From the NCBI GenBank assembly GCA_963736445.1, contig CAVTOY010000019.1:186001-250000 (forward strand): a DNA stretch of 64,000 nt, given 5' to 3'. Every line of letters begins with the position of its first letter. Positions within the stretch are counted from its first letter, which is position 1. Below, piece by piece: positions 8,554 through 18,292 of this stretch. Under the pieces are notes generated by a model that was given only the letters and a program-made list of their open reading frames with translations, did no database searches and was not told the origin of the DNA. The position numbers were made by a program, and so were the translations under genes. The DNA comes from Thiosocius sp963736445. Lineage in GTDB: Bacteria; Pseudomonadota; Gammaproteobacteria; Chromatiales; Chromatiaceae.

Positions 8554-11391
8554 TCAGCCGTGCGCGCCCGCCGCGGAATAGCTCGCCAGATGCTCCAGCA
8601 ATAGCGCCTCGGCGCTTCGAAAGGCGGCATCCACTGCCTCCAAACTGAGTTGCGCCTCTTCCAGCTCGCCGTCGCGGGCGAGACGCTCGGTGTCACGGGC
8701 CAGCTGCGAAAGCTGGTTGGCGCCAACGTTCGCGCTGCTCGATTTGAGCGAATGAACCGACAGGAGCAGTGCCTTCTGGTCCCCGCTTGCGACTGCGGAA
8801 TGGGCATCTGCAATCAACCGGGGTGTCGAATCAAGATAGGTCTGCAGGAGTCTGAGATAGTCATCCCCCATGATCTCCCGGAGCTCCGCCAGCACAAGCT
8901 CATCGAGCACAGATGCGCTGCCTTGGGATTTCCGCGCCTCGGGCGGTATGTCCGGTTCCGCGCTGCGCGGTGACTGGGCGCTGGCCAACCATCGCGATAT
9001 ACAGCTGCGAAGTTGCGCAATACTGACCGGCTTTGCCAGATAGTCGTCCATCCCCGCCACGATGCATCTTTCCCGATCACCCGCCATGGCGTTGGCGGTC
9101 ATCGCCACAATCGGGCTCGGCACCCTATCCTGCTCGGTCTCGAGCTGCCGAATTCGCCGTGTTGCCTCGTAACCGTCCATGACCGGCATCTGGCAATCCA
9201 TGAAGATCACGTTGAAACGCTGTGCTTCGCATTTCAGCAACGCCTCGTTGCCATCGGTCGCGGTCTCGCAAAGGAGGCCGAGCTTAGACAACGCCCGCTG
9301 CATCACGCCCAGGTTCACCGGGTTATCCTCAACCAGCAGCACCTGCCCGGAGAACTCGCCAATCCGCGCGGCGGCAGGTCCCAGCGCGATGGACGCATCG
9401 GCGGCCGAGACATTGAGATCTTCGTAAATCTCGCCGGGTGTGAGCTCGGGTTTGCCAAATGGACGGCCCTCGACGTCGAACAAGCGATACAGGACGCGCC
9501 GCAGGGGCTCGGTGCGCAACGCACCGCGCATGACCAAAACGCCAAATTCGCGGTTGATCTTGCGCACCAGATTGTCCGAGCGCGACGCGACGACGATGCG
9601 GATGTTCTTCAGGGTCTCGTCCTGGCGCATCTCTGCCAACATTTCCGTCAAGTGGGGTTCGATGCCGCCAGCATCGATCAGCGCCAGCTCATAGGCCCAG
9701 CTGTCACCCAGTTGTGCCATCGCGCGCATTTTTGACAGGGCGTCCGCCGGGTCGGCTGCGGCCTCTTCAATCACGCGCCAGGTGTGCAGATCTCTCGACA
9801 CCCGCAGGGCCAGCTCGGCGTCTGGAATCAGCGTCAAGACACGCACGCCCTTCAGATCCCTGCGGGCCGAAGGCACCTCCAGTATCGACTTGCGCATCGG
9901 CACCAGGAACCAGAATGTCGAACCCTGTTCCAGGGTCGAGCGCACGCCAATCTTGCCCCCCATGAGTTCCACCAGGCGCTTGCAGATCGCAAGGCCCAGT
10001 CCGGTCCCGCCGTGTTTGCGCGTGGTCGATGCGTCTGCCTGAGTGAACGATTGGAACAGGCGATCCGCAGTTTCCGGCGACATGCCGATGCCGGTATCGG
10101 CCACCGCAAACAGCAGCTCCACCTCTTTCTCGCTGCTCTGGCCACTTGAGACCTCCACGCGGATACCACCTTGCTCAGTGAACTTGATGGCGTTACTGAC
10201 GAGATTGATGAGGATTTGGCGTAGGCGAATGGGATCACCACGCACTACCTGCGGTACATTGTCAGCGACCCTGGCGCTTAGCTGCAGCTTGCGGTTCTGC
10301 GCACTGCCGCTCATCAATGCGGTCACCGAGTCGACCAGATCCCGCACCTCGATCTCGATGGTCTCGAGTTGCAGCTTGCCGGATTCGACCTTGGCGAAAT
10401 CCAGGACGTCGTTGATGATCCGCAACAGGTGGCGAGACGAACCCTGCGCCGTTCGAACCAGTTTCATTTGGTCGGCATTCAGTGGCGTATCGCACAGCAT
10501 CTCGAGGATCGGCAGGATACCGTTCAACGGAGTCCGGATTTCATGACTCATCGTGGCCAGAAACTCTGTCTTGGTCCGGTCAGCATCTTCAGCGAGGTTT
10601 AGGATCTCTGCCAATTCGGCCTCGAGCGTCTTGCGCTGCTGATCGGCCATGCTCAGCGACGACTGCGCTTGCTCGAAGCGCTTTTGCAGTTCCCCAGACT
10701 CGAACTTCATGAAGTGCAGTTCACCCTGCACGATCGCGGAACGCCTCGCGTAGAGGGCCGCCACCACCGCAAGCGTGGCGAGCGAGAACCACAATCCCAG
10801 CGGCAGCAGCAACTCCCGCGAACCAAACTCCGCGAGAAATCCGACACCAAGCGTGAACAGCAGCTGCGCAAGCAGCTGCAGGCCGAGTCCGAGCGGCCAA
10901 GACAGCGACGGCACCAGTGCGAGCGCCATGGCCGGCCAGGTGATCATCAGCAGCACTACAGGCGAGGGCTGCATACCCTCGCCAACGGCCGAAGCAAATG
11001 CCCAGGCCGTTCCATTCAGGACCATCACTGCAACCAGCACTAGCCGCCAGCGGGTCAGGTGCTTACGACTCAGCAGCTGCCTGGCGAGCCATGAGCCGCC
11101 GAAAGCTGCCAACATCGCAGACGCCGACGCCCAGCCGAGCCAGACGCTATCCAGCCCGGTAGCCTCGGTACCGAGCCAGGCAACAATCGCGGCCAGGATC
11201 AACAGCGCACCACCGCTGAGCCCGGCCAGCCATGCACTGTGTTTGAGGCTCTCGACTCCCATCAGTCCCTGCAGAGCATGGGTACCGTCGGCAACCTGCA
11301 GCCCGCTCAACGTATTATTTAGATCCAATGGGAGCACCGGGTGCGAGGCCTCCTGTCCGGGAAAATCGCGAAAATGAAAGACAAAAGCCAT
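8554..11391 (-). CDS. Hybrid sensor histidine kinase with two receiver regions and HPt domain
   Basis: A membrane-bound phosphorelay kinase of about 945 residues. From the chosen start: several hydrophobic segments (about residues 55-220), a coiled coil, HisKA with the phospho-accepting His in ATMSHEIRTPLNG (near 283), a HATPase domain (NLVSNAIKFT, DTGIGM, GTGLGLAI), a degenerate receiver, a normal receiver (LLVEDNPVNL, MDCQMPVMDG, AKPV) and a C-terminal HPt (HSLKSSSANVG). Start 11391 is preferred because the divergent response-regulator gene begins at 11527; a second in-frame ATG at 11262 has a better AGGGA site and is also possible. The sensory input is not recognisable. The divergent partner at 11527-13929 is the likely output protein. 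Confidence 0.88.
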   Translation of the reverse strand: MAFVFHFRDFPGQEASHPVLPLDLNNTLSGLQVADGTHALQGLMGVESLKHSAWLAGLSGGALLILAAIVAWLGTEATGLDSVWLGWASASAMLAAFGGSWLARQLLSRKHLTRWRLVLVAVMVLNGTAWAFASAVGEGMQPSPVVLLMITWPAMALALVPSLSWPLGLGLQLLAQLLFTLGVGFLAEFGSRELLLPLGLWFSLATLAVVAALYARRSAIVQGELHFMKFESGELQKRFEQAQSSLSMADQQRKTLEAELAEILNLAEDADRTKTEFLATMSHEIRTPLNGILPILEMLCDTPLNADQMKLVRTAQGSSRHLLRIINDVLDFAKVESGKLQLETIEIEVRDLVDSVTALMSGSAQNRKLQLSARVADNVPQVVRGDPIRLRQILINLVSNAIKFTEQGGIRVEVSSGQSSEKEVELLFAVADTGIGMSPETADRLFQSFTQADASTTRKHGGTGLGLAICKRLVELMGGKIGVRSTLEQGSTFWFLVPMRKSILEVPSARRDLKGVRVLTLIPDAELALRVSRDLHTWRVIEEAAADPADALSKMRAMAQLGDSWAYELALIDAGGIEPHLTEMLAEMRQDETLKNIRIVVASRSDNLVRKINREFGVLVMRGALRTEPLRRVLYRLFDVEGRPFGKPELTPGEIYEDLNVSAADASIALGPAAARIGEFSGQVLLVEDNPVNLGVMQRALSKLGLLCETATDGNEALLKCEAQRFNVIFMDCQMPVMDGYEATRRIRQLETEQDRVPSPIVAMTANAMAGDRERCIVAGMDDYLAKPVSIAQLRSCISRWLASAQSPRSAEPDIPPEARKSQGSASVLDELVLAELREIMGDDYLRLLQTYLDSTPRLIADAHSAVASGDQKALLLSVHSLKSSSANVGANQLSQLARDTERLARDGELEEAQLSLEAVDAAFRSAEALLLEHLASYSAAGAHG

Positions 11392-11526
11392 CGCCACAAC
11401 GGTTCCGTTCGCGCCATTGTGGCAGACTACTGATAGATAGCATATTGTTGCGCTGAGGTTCAGGCCGCTGCCCCGAAATCCAGCGGCGACCGCACCTGAT
11501 CCGCAACCGAGGGAGAGCTGTACCCA

Positions 11527-13929
11527 ATGGCGCCACCGCCGGAAGACAAGGACACTGGCCAAGTCTTGGATAAAGAGGCGTTTGTCCGCCAATTGCCCAA
11601 GCGAATTGCCGCGGTGGAGGACATTTGGTCGCGGCTCGAATCGGGAGCCTGGGACAGCGCTCAGCTGGATGCACTGTACGAACGGGTGCGGGAGATCTCG
11701 GAACGTAGCAAGGCCTTCGCGCTGTTCCAGCTCAACGAGAGCGTATTTTCACTCGAGGTTTATCTGAGCTCCTTCGTCGGCTCCGACATCAAACCGGAAG
11801 TGAATCAGACCAACACCATTTCGGGTCTGATACGCGCGCTGAAGACCGCGGCCCAGTTGGCCGCCGACAATCAGGAGGCTGATCCGCTACCGGCCGGTGA
11901 GATCAGCGTTTTCATCGTCGGTGACAAGCACGGACTCACCGCAGAAGTCGCCGACGCGCTGCGCAACCTCGATTGCGATGTCAGGTATTTCAGCGATCCC
12001 GAATCTGTGCTGCTAAATCTGCAAACTGATCCGCCAAAGGCCATCGTCGCAGATACGTCGCTGCTGCCGCAAATGCCGCCATTGTCGGCAGAACTGGTGC
12101 GGCTGCGCAGCCACGTTTCGATCAGTATCCCGCTGATTTTTGTGAGCAACTCGACGGCGCTGCAGTTGCGGGTAGACGCAATCCGCGCGGGCGGCGACGG
12201 CTTCTTCGTGGCGCCGCTGGATGCCGAACAAGTTGCCGAACAGATCCGCGACATTGCCCAACCCGGCATGCAGCAGACATTTCGCGTCGTTGTAGTCGAA
12301 GACGATCCAACGCAGGCTGATTTTGCCGCTTCGATATTGAGGAAGGCCGGCATCGAGGTTGTCCAGATCACCGAGCCGGTGAAGGTCATCAAGACCCTCC
12401 ATGAGTTCAAGCCAGACCTGATCCTAATGGACATCTATATGCCAGAGGTCAACGGAATAGAACTCACGACCGTGATTCGTGATCACGCTGAATTCGTCGC
12501 CATACCTATTGTCTTTCTGTCTGGCGAGCAGGACACCGACAAACAGCTCGACGCACTGAGCGTCGGTGGTGATGATTTCATCGCAAAACCGATTCGCCCC
12601 AAACACCTGCTGGGCGTTGTACAGACGCGGATCCGGCGTTCCCGCCAGCTGCGAAGGGCGACCGGCCAGCCAGCGAAGCACGATCGGGTGACAGGGTTAT
12701 TTTCGCGCCAGCATTTTCTCGATCGCTTGGGGAAAGCGGTCGACAAAGACGAAACAGCGATGCCGGTGGGCGTGATGCTGGTTACCCCCGACAACCTGAC
12801 GCAACTGCAGGAGAGGCATGGTGTAGGGGGCCTCGATCACTTGATCTCCGAGCTCGGTGCAGTGATCGCCCATCAATTGCGGGATACCGACCTCGCCGCG
12901 CGCATTGATGATCACAGTTTCAGCGTGCTTTTGAAGCGCAACTCCATGCCTGCCGTCACCGAGGTTGCCGAGCGGCTGTTGAACGAGGTCGCTTCGCATG
13001 CCTTTGCCGACAAACAGCCGATTACCTGCAGCATCGGTGTTTGCTTTATCGATGGCGGCCTCGACGACGCCAACGGCATCATCAGTCGCGCCAGATCTGC
13101 CTGTCAGCAGGCAGCGGATCATGGCGGAAATCGCGTGCACGCGCACAGCGAAGAGGCCGAGAGCCTGGAGTTCACGGCAAACCCGCGCAGCGACCTCGAC
13201 CATCGAATCAAATCCGCGTTGAGTAACGACGAGTTCGTCATTCTCTATCAACCGCTGCTGGATCTGCAGGCGCGCGGCAGCGAGACCTACGAGATTGTCT
13301 TGCGGCTACCCAACGCGGAAGGCGACCTCATCGGTGGCCAGCAACTCGTCGAAGCCGCTGAGCAGGCCGGTGTTTGCGAGGAGCTCGATCAATGGATACT
13401 GGACCGTGCTATCGACATCCTGAAACAGCGACGTGAATCCGGCCGCCGCACCCGGATCTTCGTGCATCAGTCCGCCCACAGCGCGCTCAACGTGTCCCTG
13501 CCCGCGTGGCTACTCGGACGCCTGCGCACCAAACAGGTGGTCGGAACCGGGCTGGTGATGGATTTTCGGTTGCCCGACATCTCGCAGGATCTGAAGATCG
13601 CGCGCGAAAATATCGAGGCACTGCGCGAGATGGACGTGGAAGTCTCACTGTCCCGCTTCCCCGAGAAAGAAGCGGCCTTCAAGGTGTTGCGTTTTTTGCA
13701 GGCGCGCTATATCAATATTGCGCCGCGGCTGCTCAAGGCGGATCGGAGTGTCATCAGCAGCGTCATCGAGCAGGCGCACAATGCCGCGGCCAAGGTCATC
13801 GTATCCAACGTGGATGATGCCCGCAGCATCGACTTGCACTGGTCTTCGGGGGCGGATTTCCTGCAGGGCAATTTCATCCAGCGCCCGTTGGAAAACATGG
13901 ACTACGACTTTTCTCAGGTCGTCATCTAG
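11527..13929 (+). CDS. Response regulator with degenerate GGDEF and EAL domains
   Basis: An 800-residue cytoplasmic protein. Order: an HPt-like helical N-terminus (residues 15-110), a degenerate receiver (125-245), a normal receiver (252-370; acidic pocket VVEDD, phospho-Asp 302 in LILMDIYMPE, Lys in AKPI), a GGDEF-like domain with RIDDHSF (459-465) instead of GGDEF, and an EAL-like domain with EIVLR (from 589) instead of EALLR. Both catalytic sites are lost, so it probably neither makes nor cleaves c-di-GMP and may be a binding effector of the FimX type. Divergently arranged with the hybrid kinase, the probable phosphate donor. Its TAG stop lies in the CTAG at the end of repeat element B. 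Confidence 0.87.
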   Translation: MAPPPEDKDTGQVLDKEAFVRQLPKRIAAVEDIWSRLESGAWDSAQLDALYERVREISERSKAFALFQLNESVFSLEVYLSSFVGSDIKPEVNQTNTISGLIRALKTAAQLAADNQEADPLPAGEISVFIVGDKHGLTAEVADALRNLDCDVRYFSDPESVLLNLQTDPPKAIVADTSLLPQMPPLSAELVRLRSHVSISIPLIFVSNSTALQLRVDAIRAGGDGFFVAPLDAEQVAEQIRDIAQPGMQQTFRVVVVEDDPTQADFAASILRKAGIEVVQITEPVKVIKTLHEFKPDLILMDIYMPEVNGIELTTVIRDHAEFVAIPIVFLSGEQDTDKQLDALSVGGDDFIAKPIRPKHLLGVVQTRIRRSRQLRRATGQPAKHDRVTGLFSRQHFLDRLGKAVDKDETAMPVGVMLVTPDNLTQLQERHGVGGLDHLISELGAVIAHQLRDTDLAARIDDHSFSVLLKRNSMPAVTEVAERLLNEVASHAFADKQPITCSIGVCFIDGGLDDANGIISRARSACQQAADHGGNRVHAHSEEAESLEFTANPRSDLDHRIKSALSNDEFVILYQPLLDLQARGSETYEIVLRLPNAEGDLIGGQQLVEAAEQAGVCEELDQWILDRAIDILKQRRESGRRTRIFVHQSAHSALNVSLPAWLLGRLRTKQVVGTGLVMDFRLPDISQDLKIARENIEALREMDVEVSLSRFPEKEAAFKVLRFLQARYINIAPRLLKADRSVISSVIEQAHNAAAKVIVSNVDDARSIDLHWSSGADFLQGNFIQRPLENMDYDFSQVVI

Positions 13930-14109
13930 CCCGCTTATTTCACCAACTTTCTGCTGCGGTCACCGCCATGCTCGCCGTGACGAGGCGTACTCTTTACAGC
14001 CGGTTTGACGGAGTGTCAGCTACGCCGGCACCGTCTTTCACTGCGTGCACCGCGTCACAGCGGCATCCCACTGCCCTCGCGACGAAAACCGGTGAGATAA
14101 GCAGGCTGA
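13926..14109. repeat. Inverted-repeat element B (long form, family 1, opposite orientation to A)
   Basis: About 184 bases with imperfect terminal repeats: left CTAGCCCGCTTATTTCACC, right GGTGAGATAAGCAGGCTGA. Read in reverse it aligns over its whole length with element A, including the CTCGCGACGAAAA border and the interior GAGTACGC and CGTCAC blocks. The left outer tetramer is CTAG and contains the TAG stop of the response-regulator gene; the right tetramer is CTGA, so the duplication is not perfect. No gene inside. Confidence 0.82.
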
Positions 14110-14126
14110 TCCATGATGCCACCCCG

Positions 14127-15191
14127 TTATGCGGGCTCCGGCAGGCTTTTGCCGGTCGGCCAGGCACGCAACACCGCGTTAACCAGGGTTGCCAGCGGAA
14201 TGGCAAAAAAGACGCCCCAAAATCCCCATATCCCGCCGAACACCAGGATAGCGACAATGATCGCAATCGGGTGCAGATTCACCACTTCACCGAATAGCAG
14301 GGGCACTAGCAGGTTCCCGTCGAGCGCCTGAATTACCAGATAGGCCACAGTCACCCAGATGAAGTCCTGTCCCCAACCCCACTGGAACCAGGCCACCAAC
14401 ACGACCGGAAAAGTCACCACCGTGGCGCCGACATAGGGTACTACTACCGAAAAGCCGACGAGCACTGCCAACAGCATCGCGTATTGCAGGCCGAAAAACG
14501 AAAACGCCAGCAGCGAAGCCGCCCAGACGATAATGATCTCCCAAAACTTACCGCGCACGTAATTGCCGATCTGGCGATCCACTTCGATCCATACCTGATT
14601 GGCGAGACCGCGTGCGCCCGGCATGAAACTGCCGATCCAGCGCATGATGATGCCCTTGTCCTTCAGGAAGAAGAATACCAGCATTGGCATCAGCACCAGA
14701 TAGACAAGGATCGTCAGTACGCCAACCACCGACGACACCGATAGGCTGAGGACATCCTGACCGTAGCTGCCGATCTCGCGCCGCACCGCATCCAGGATCT
14801 CTTCCGCCTGCTGCGGCGAGATCACGTCCGGGAAACGCTCGGGAAGCCTCATCAATGCCTCTTGTCCCGCGGATATCATGCTCGGCAGCTGTTGAATTAA
14901 GTCGGTAACCTGACGTGACAACCGCGGCAGGAGTCCGAACAGCACCAGGCTCAAGAACAGCACGAACGCGCAAAACACCAGACTGGCCGATAACCAGCGC
15001 GGCAAGCCGCGCTGTTCCAGGATCACCACCAATCCCTCGAGAAGATAGGCTATGACCACGCTCGCGAGCACCGGTGCCAGCATATCCCCCATCGTGAGGA
15101 TGACGGCGAACCCGCTTGCCAGTACAAGGGTCAGGAACACGATCTGCGGATCAGAAAAGGTCCGCTTAAACCAGTCGGTGATAAGTCGCAT
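14127..15191 (-). CDS. AI-2E/PerM-family membrane transporter
   Basis: A 354-residue inner-membrane protein with about seven to eight hydrophobic segments, e.g. residues 15-55, 65-90, and a cluster from 150 to 330. Family marks include PMLVFFFLKDKG in the centre, VVPYVGATVVTFP and a GNLLVPLLFGEVVNLHPIAI-type segment near residue 270-295. Relatives are annotated as autoinducer-2 exporters or PerM permeases; substrate cannot be told from sequence. It lies 140 bases downstream of a small hypothetical gene on the same strand. Confidence 0.88.
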   Translation of the reverse strand: MRLITDWFKRTFSDPQIVFLTLVLASGFAVILTMGDMLAPVLASVVIAYLLEGLVVILEQRGLPRWLSASLVFCAFVLFLSLVLFGLLPRLSRQVTDLIQQLPSMISAGQEALMRLPERFPDVISPQQAEEILDAVRREIGSYGQDVLSLSVSSVVGVLTILVYLVLMPMLVFFFLKDKGIIMRWIGSFMPGARGLANQVWIEVDRQIGNYVRGKFWEIIIVWAASLLAFSFFGLQYAMLLAVLVGFSVVVPYVGATVVTFPVVLVAWFQWGWGQDFIWVTVAYLVIQALDGNLLVPLLFGEVVNLHPIAIIVAILVFGGIWGFWGVFFAIPLATLVNAVLRAWPTGKSLPEPA

Positions 15192-15331
15192 TGCTTCGCT
15201 AGTCCAGATACAACCGGTTCGTTCCGGTGATTACAACATGACCGGTTGCGTCTGCCGATCGCCAGTCCGGAATCAAGTACGCAGAACTGCCGACGCCGAG
15301 CACAGGCGTTGTCGACCCTCTCGAGCCGGCT

Positions 15332-15724
15332 TCACGTCTCCTGCCGATCGGCCGTCGATTCTACTTGCCGGTAGTGCCTGCGGAAAACGGCTTCCAATTC
15401 GTCAATCACATCGGCAGCCGGCCTGCCCTGCATGACATGCGCCGTCATCAACGCCGAGGTTTCGTGCAACAACGCTTCCCTGTCCAGCATCGGGAAGGTT
15501 TTCGAAAGGCGGCGGATGGCCGCGACCACCGACTCGCTGGGCGGCCTTGGAATGTTCGCTGGGCGCGGGTCGGCCGCCGGCGGCTGTGTCGCTTGCTGTG
15601 CCTCACGCACGGCGAGGAACTCGGCAAAATCGAGCAGAGTCCGCTGCTCGGCAGCGCTCAGCTGCTTGAAGAGTCTCAACAGCTGTTGTTGATCAGCGGG
15701 CAGCGTCAGTTTGGGCGGCAGCAT
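15332..15724 (-). CDS. Conserved small hypothetical protein
   Basis: A 130-residue soluble, mostly helical protein that I do not recognise. The N-terminal half (PADQQQLLRLFKQLSAAEQRTLLDFAEFLAVREA) looks like an amphipathic helical pair, followed by a Pro/Ala-rich linker (about 46-63) and a second helical region (64-125). No signal peptide or cysteine. Located between the LysR gene and the AI-2E-type gene on the same strand, with 39 bases to the LysR stop. Codon pattern matches the neighbours, and no longer open frame competes, so it is probably a real gene. Confidence 0.65.
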   Translation of the reverse strand: MLPPKLTLPADQQQLLRLFKQLSAAEQRTLLDFAEFLAVREAQQATQPPAADPRPANIPRPPSESVVAAIRRLSKTFPMLDREALLHETSALMTAHVMQGRPAADVIDELEAVFRRHYRQVESTADRQET

Positions 15725-15763
15725 CTAGTGTCATGAATCAGGAGTTCGCATCATTTCAGGAAA

Positions 15764-16669
15764 CTAGGGCTCGCGGTGAGTCTCGCAGTAGCCGCGCGCA
15801 AATTCCAGCAACTCCTCCATCACCCGCACACGGAACTTTTGCTTTTGGTGCACGAAGGAAAAGGGCCGGTCAAGCGGCGGATCGAGGTCGATCGCGACCA
15901 GCGTGCCAAGCCGCAGTTCTTTCTGGATTGTCGCGTTAGACACGACAGAGATGCCCATTCCAGCCTCGACCGCACCTTTCACGGCCTCAGGGCTGCCCAG
16001 TTCCATGGCGATATTCATGCACGCCTGGCAGTTGGAATCGCCGGCCATGTATTCATTGATCACCTCGCGGGTGCCCGAGCCCTCCTCGCGACAGATGAAG
16101 GGGTATTCCAGCAGCTCATCCAGCGAGATCTTCTTGCGGCCCGCCTTCGCATGGCCAGGCGGCACAATAGCTACCAGAAAATCACGCCGGCACTCGTCCA
16201 CCACCAGGTTCTTGTTGCTGACCGGCGCCTCCACCACCCCCAGGTCGATGGCGTTGTTCTCTACCATCGACACGATACCGTCGGTATTGGCGACCTTGAG
16301 ATGGATGCTCACCTCAGGGTACTTGGCCCGAAAATCCCCGAGCAGCGCGGGCAGCATATACTCGGCGATAGTGGTACTTGCACCGATCGTCACCGACCCG
16401 CTGATCTCCCCAGTCATCTCCCTTACCGCATTCTCCATTTCGCTGTAGATCTCGAAGATCTTATCGGCGTATTGGTAGACGCGTGCACCCGCCTCGGTGA
16501 GGCTTATTCGGTTGTGTGTGCGGTCGAACAGGCGGGTATTGAAGTATTCTTCGAGCTGCCGGACCTGGAAGGTCACAGCCGGCTGCGTCATGTGCAGGGC
16601 CTCGGCTGCCTTGGTAAAACTGAGCAGACGGGCTACCGTGTGGAAGACTTGCAACCGCCGGTCGGCCAT
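15764..16669 (-). CDS. LysR-family transcriptional regulator
   Basis: A 301-residue LTTR. Winged helix-turn-helix at residues 3-62 (FHTVARLLSFTKAAEALHMTQPAVT), linker helix, then a periplasmic-binding-protein-like effector domain starting at SGSVTIGASTTIAEY. The overall pattern is close to the CbbR/CysL branch, which act on carbon fixation or sulfur genes, but the target is not identifiable. Divergent from the FadL-type porin gene with a 248-base gap that holds a perfect TATAAT for the LysR direction. Confidence 0.9.
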   Translation of the reverse strand: MADRRLQVFHTVARLLSFTKAAEALHMTQPAVTFQVRQLEEYFNTRLFDRTHNRISLTEAGARVYQYADKIFEIYSEMENAVREMTGEISGSVTIGASTTIAEYMLPALLGDFRAKYPEVSIHLKVANTDGIVSMVENNAIDLGVVEAPVSNKNLVVDECRRDFLVAIVPPGHAKAGRKKISLDELLEYPFICREEGSGTREVINEYMAGDSNCQACMNIAMELGSPEAVKGAVEAGMGISVVSNATIQKELRLGTLVAIDLDPPLDRPFSFVHQKQKFRVRVMEELLEFARGYCETHREP

Positions 16670-16709
16670 AGTTTAAATGCTCTGGAGTGGGTCGATAAAC
16701 GTGTTTTAT

Positions 16710-16715
16710 ATTATA
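16710..16715 (-). promoter_or_regulatory. Probable -10 box for the LysR gene
   Basis: TATAAT on the minus strand, 41 bases upstream of the LysR start codon, inside an AT-rich stretch (16699-16725) unlike the surrounding GC-rich DNA. No convincing -35 hexamer at 16-18 bases, which would fit an activator-assisted or autoregulated promoter. Confidence 0.45.
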
Positions 16716-16917
16716 GTCAGTTAATGAAACCAAGTCTGCCGCGCCCAAGTCACGCCCGATACGCCGAATCCCGCACACCGAGACAATTGCCGGGTTTCTC
16801 GCCGACCGAGTCGCGCGACGATGCGCTCCCCGCAGTTGGATTCGCAGGCCACGGCCGATCGGCAAGACCGCCGACCCAGACCTCGGTCATCACGAACCAT
16901 CCAGGGTACCGGCGACT

Positions 16918-18237
16918 ATGCGGCAAAGATCAAGACTGATGTGGGCAACTGCGCGTGCGTTCGCGATCAGCGGGCTTAGCATTGCATTGACCCGAATGGC
17001 GGACGCTGCCGGATTCGCGTTAATCGAACAAAGCGTACCCGGAATGGGGACCGCCTATGCGGGCGCGGCCGCAACCGCGGATTCAGTCAATACCCTGTAC
17101 TTCAATCCTGCCGGTATGACCCGTCTGCCGGGCACCCAGACCGGCGCAGCGGTTCACCTGGTCAAGCCAAAGACCGAATTCAACAACAAGGACAGCCGCT
17201 TCGTCACTACTGCGCCCATCCAGGGGGGCGACGGCGGGGACGCCGGGGGTCTGGCGGCCATTCCGCACTTCTACCTTACGCACCAGGTCGGTGATACAAC
17301 CTGGCTCGGGCTGGCGGTCAACGCCCCGTTCGGACTGAAGACCGAGTACGACAGCGACTGGGTCGGTCGCTACCATGCAATCAAATCCGAAGTAAAGACA
17401 GTGAATATCAACCCGTCGATTGGCCTCCGGGTCAACGACCAAGTCAGCATCGCGGTCGGCGCCAGCGCGATGTACCTGGAGGGTGAGTTCACTAATGCCA
17501 TTGATTTCGGCCTGCTAGTCAACCCAGCGCTGGCAGGCAGCCTGGACGGTAAATCGAAAATCGAGGGTGACAGCTGGGGCTGGGGATTCAACCTCGGCGC
17601 ATTATTCGAGCCGTCCGAAAACACCCGAATCGGCGTCCATTTTCGTTCAAAAGTCAGCCAGGACATCGAAGGAGACGCCAAGTTCAAGAAAGTCCCGGGA
17701 CCCCTCCAACCCGTGTTTTCCGACACCAATGTGAAGGCCGATGTCGATTTGCCCGCGAGCGCCTCGGTAAGTGGCTTCCACCAACTCAGCGCTGAATGGG
17801 CCATCGTCGCCGACTACACCTGGACCGACTGGAGCAGCATCCCCGAGCTGCGTTTCAAGTTCGATAACAGTCTGCCCGATGGCGTCACCAGCTTCGATTG
17901 GCGCGATACCAGTCGGGTCTCGCTCGGTGGCATTTACACGCCGCAACGCTCGGTCTGGTCCTATCGATTCGGCGTCGCCTACGACGAGTCGCCGGTCCGT
18001 AACGCCAAGTCGCGCAGTGCGCGCCTGCCCGACAATGACCGCATCTGGGTTAGCATCGGCGCAGGTTTCAGACCCAGCGAGAAATTGCGGGTCGACGTCG
18101 GCTATGCGCATCTGTTTATCGACGACGCCAAGATAAGAAAGACCGCAACCGGTGAGGACGCGACGCGTGGGGCGCTCAATGGCAGCTATAAGGCCAGCGT
18201 CGATATCCTGTCGATCGAGGCGCAATACCAATTCTGA
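16918..18237 (+). CDS. FadL/TodX/OmpP1-family outer membrane channel
   Basis: A 439-residue outer-membrane beta-barrel for hydrophobic compounds. A signal peptide ends near ADAAG (residues 24-28), then the family signature GFALIEQSVPGMGTAYAGAA, with the hatch-domain NPAGMTRL. It ends in a typical barrel terminus, IEAQYQF, with Phe as last residue. The ATG at 16918 has only a weak ribosome site; the ATG at 16939 would also leave a working signal peptide. Substrate unknown; homologues carry fatty acids or aromatic hydrocarbons. Convergent with the dsrE2-like gene. Confidence 0.9.
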   Translation: MRQRSRLMWATARAFAISGLSIALTRMADAAGFALIEQSVPGMGTAYAGAAATADSVNTLYFNPAGMTRLPGTQTGAAVHLVKPKTEFNNKDSRFVTTAPIQGGDGGDAGGLAAIPHFYLTHQVGDTTWLGLAVNAPFGLKTEYDSDWVGRYHAIKSEVKTVNINPSIGLRVNDQVSIAVGASAMYLEGEFTNAIDFGLLVNPALAGSLDGKSKIEGDSWGWGFNLGALFEPSENTRIGVHFRSKVSQDIEGDAKFKKVPGPLQPVFSDTNVKADVDLPASASVSGFHQLSAEWAIVADYTWTDWSSIPELRFKFDNSLPDGVTSFDWRDTSRVSLGGIYTPQRSVWSYRFGVAYDESPVRNAKSRSARLPDNDRIWVSIGAGFRPSEKLRVDVGYAHLFIDDAKIRKTATGEDATRGALNGSYKASVDILSIEAQYQF

Positions 18238-18245
18238 TCGCGCGC

Positions 18246-18270
18246 CAAAAAGCCGCCCGTGGGCGGCTTC
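18246..18270 (-). terminator. Intrinsic terminator of the rhd-tusA-dsrE2 unit
   Basis: Perfect 9-base stem AAGCCGCCC / GGGCGGCTT (18250-18258 and 18261-18269) with a 2-base loop as drawn (the top of the stem probably opens). On the minus strand it is followed by a run of five T, so it suits transcripts coming from the dsrE2-like gene. It may also slow transcripts from the porin gene. Confidence 0.75.
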
Positions 18271-18292
18271 TGTGGGCCCCACCGAGGCGGCA

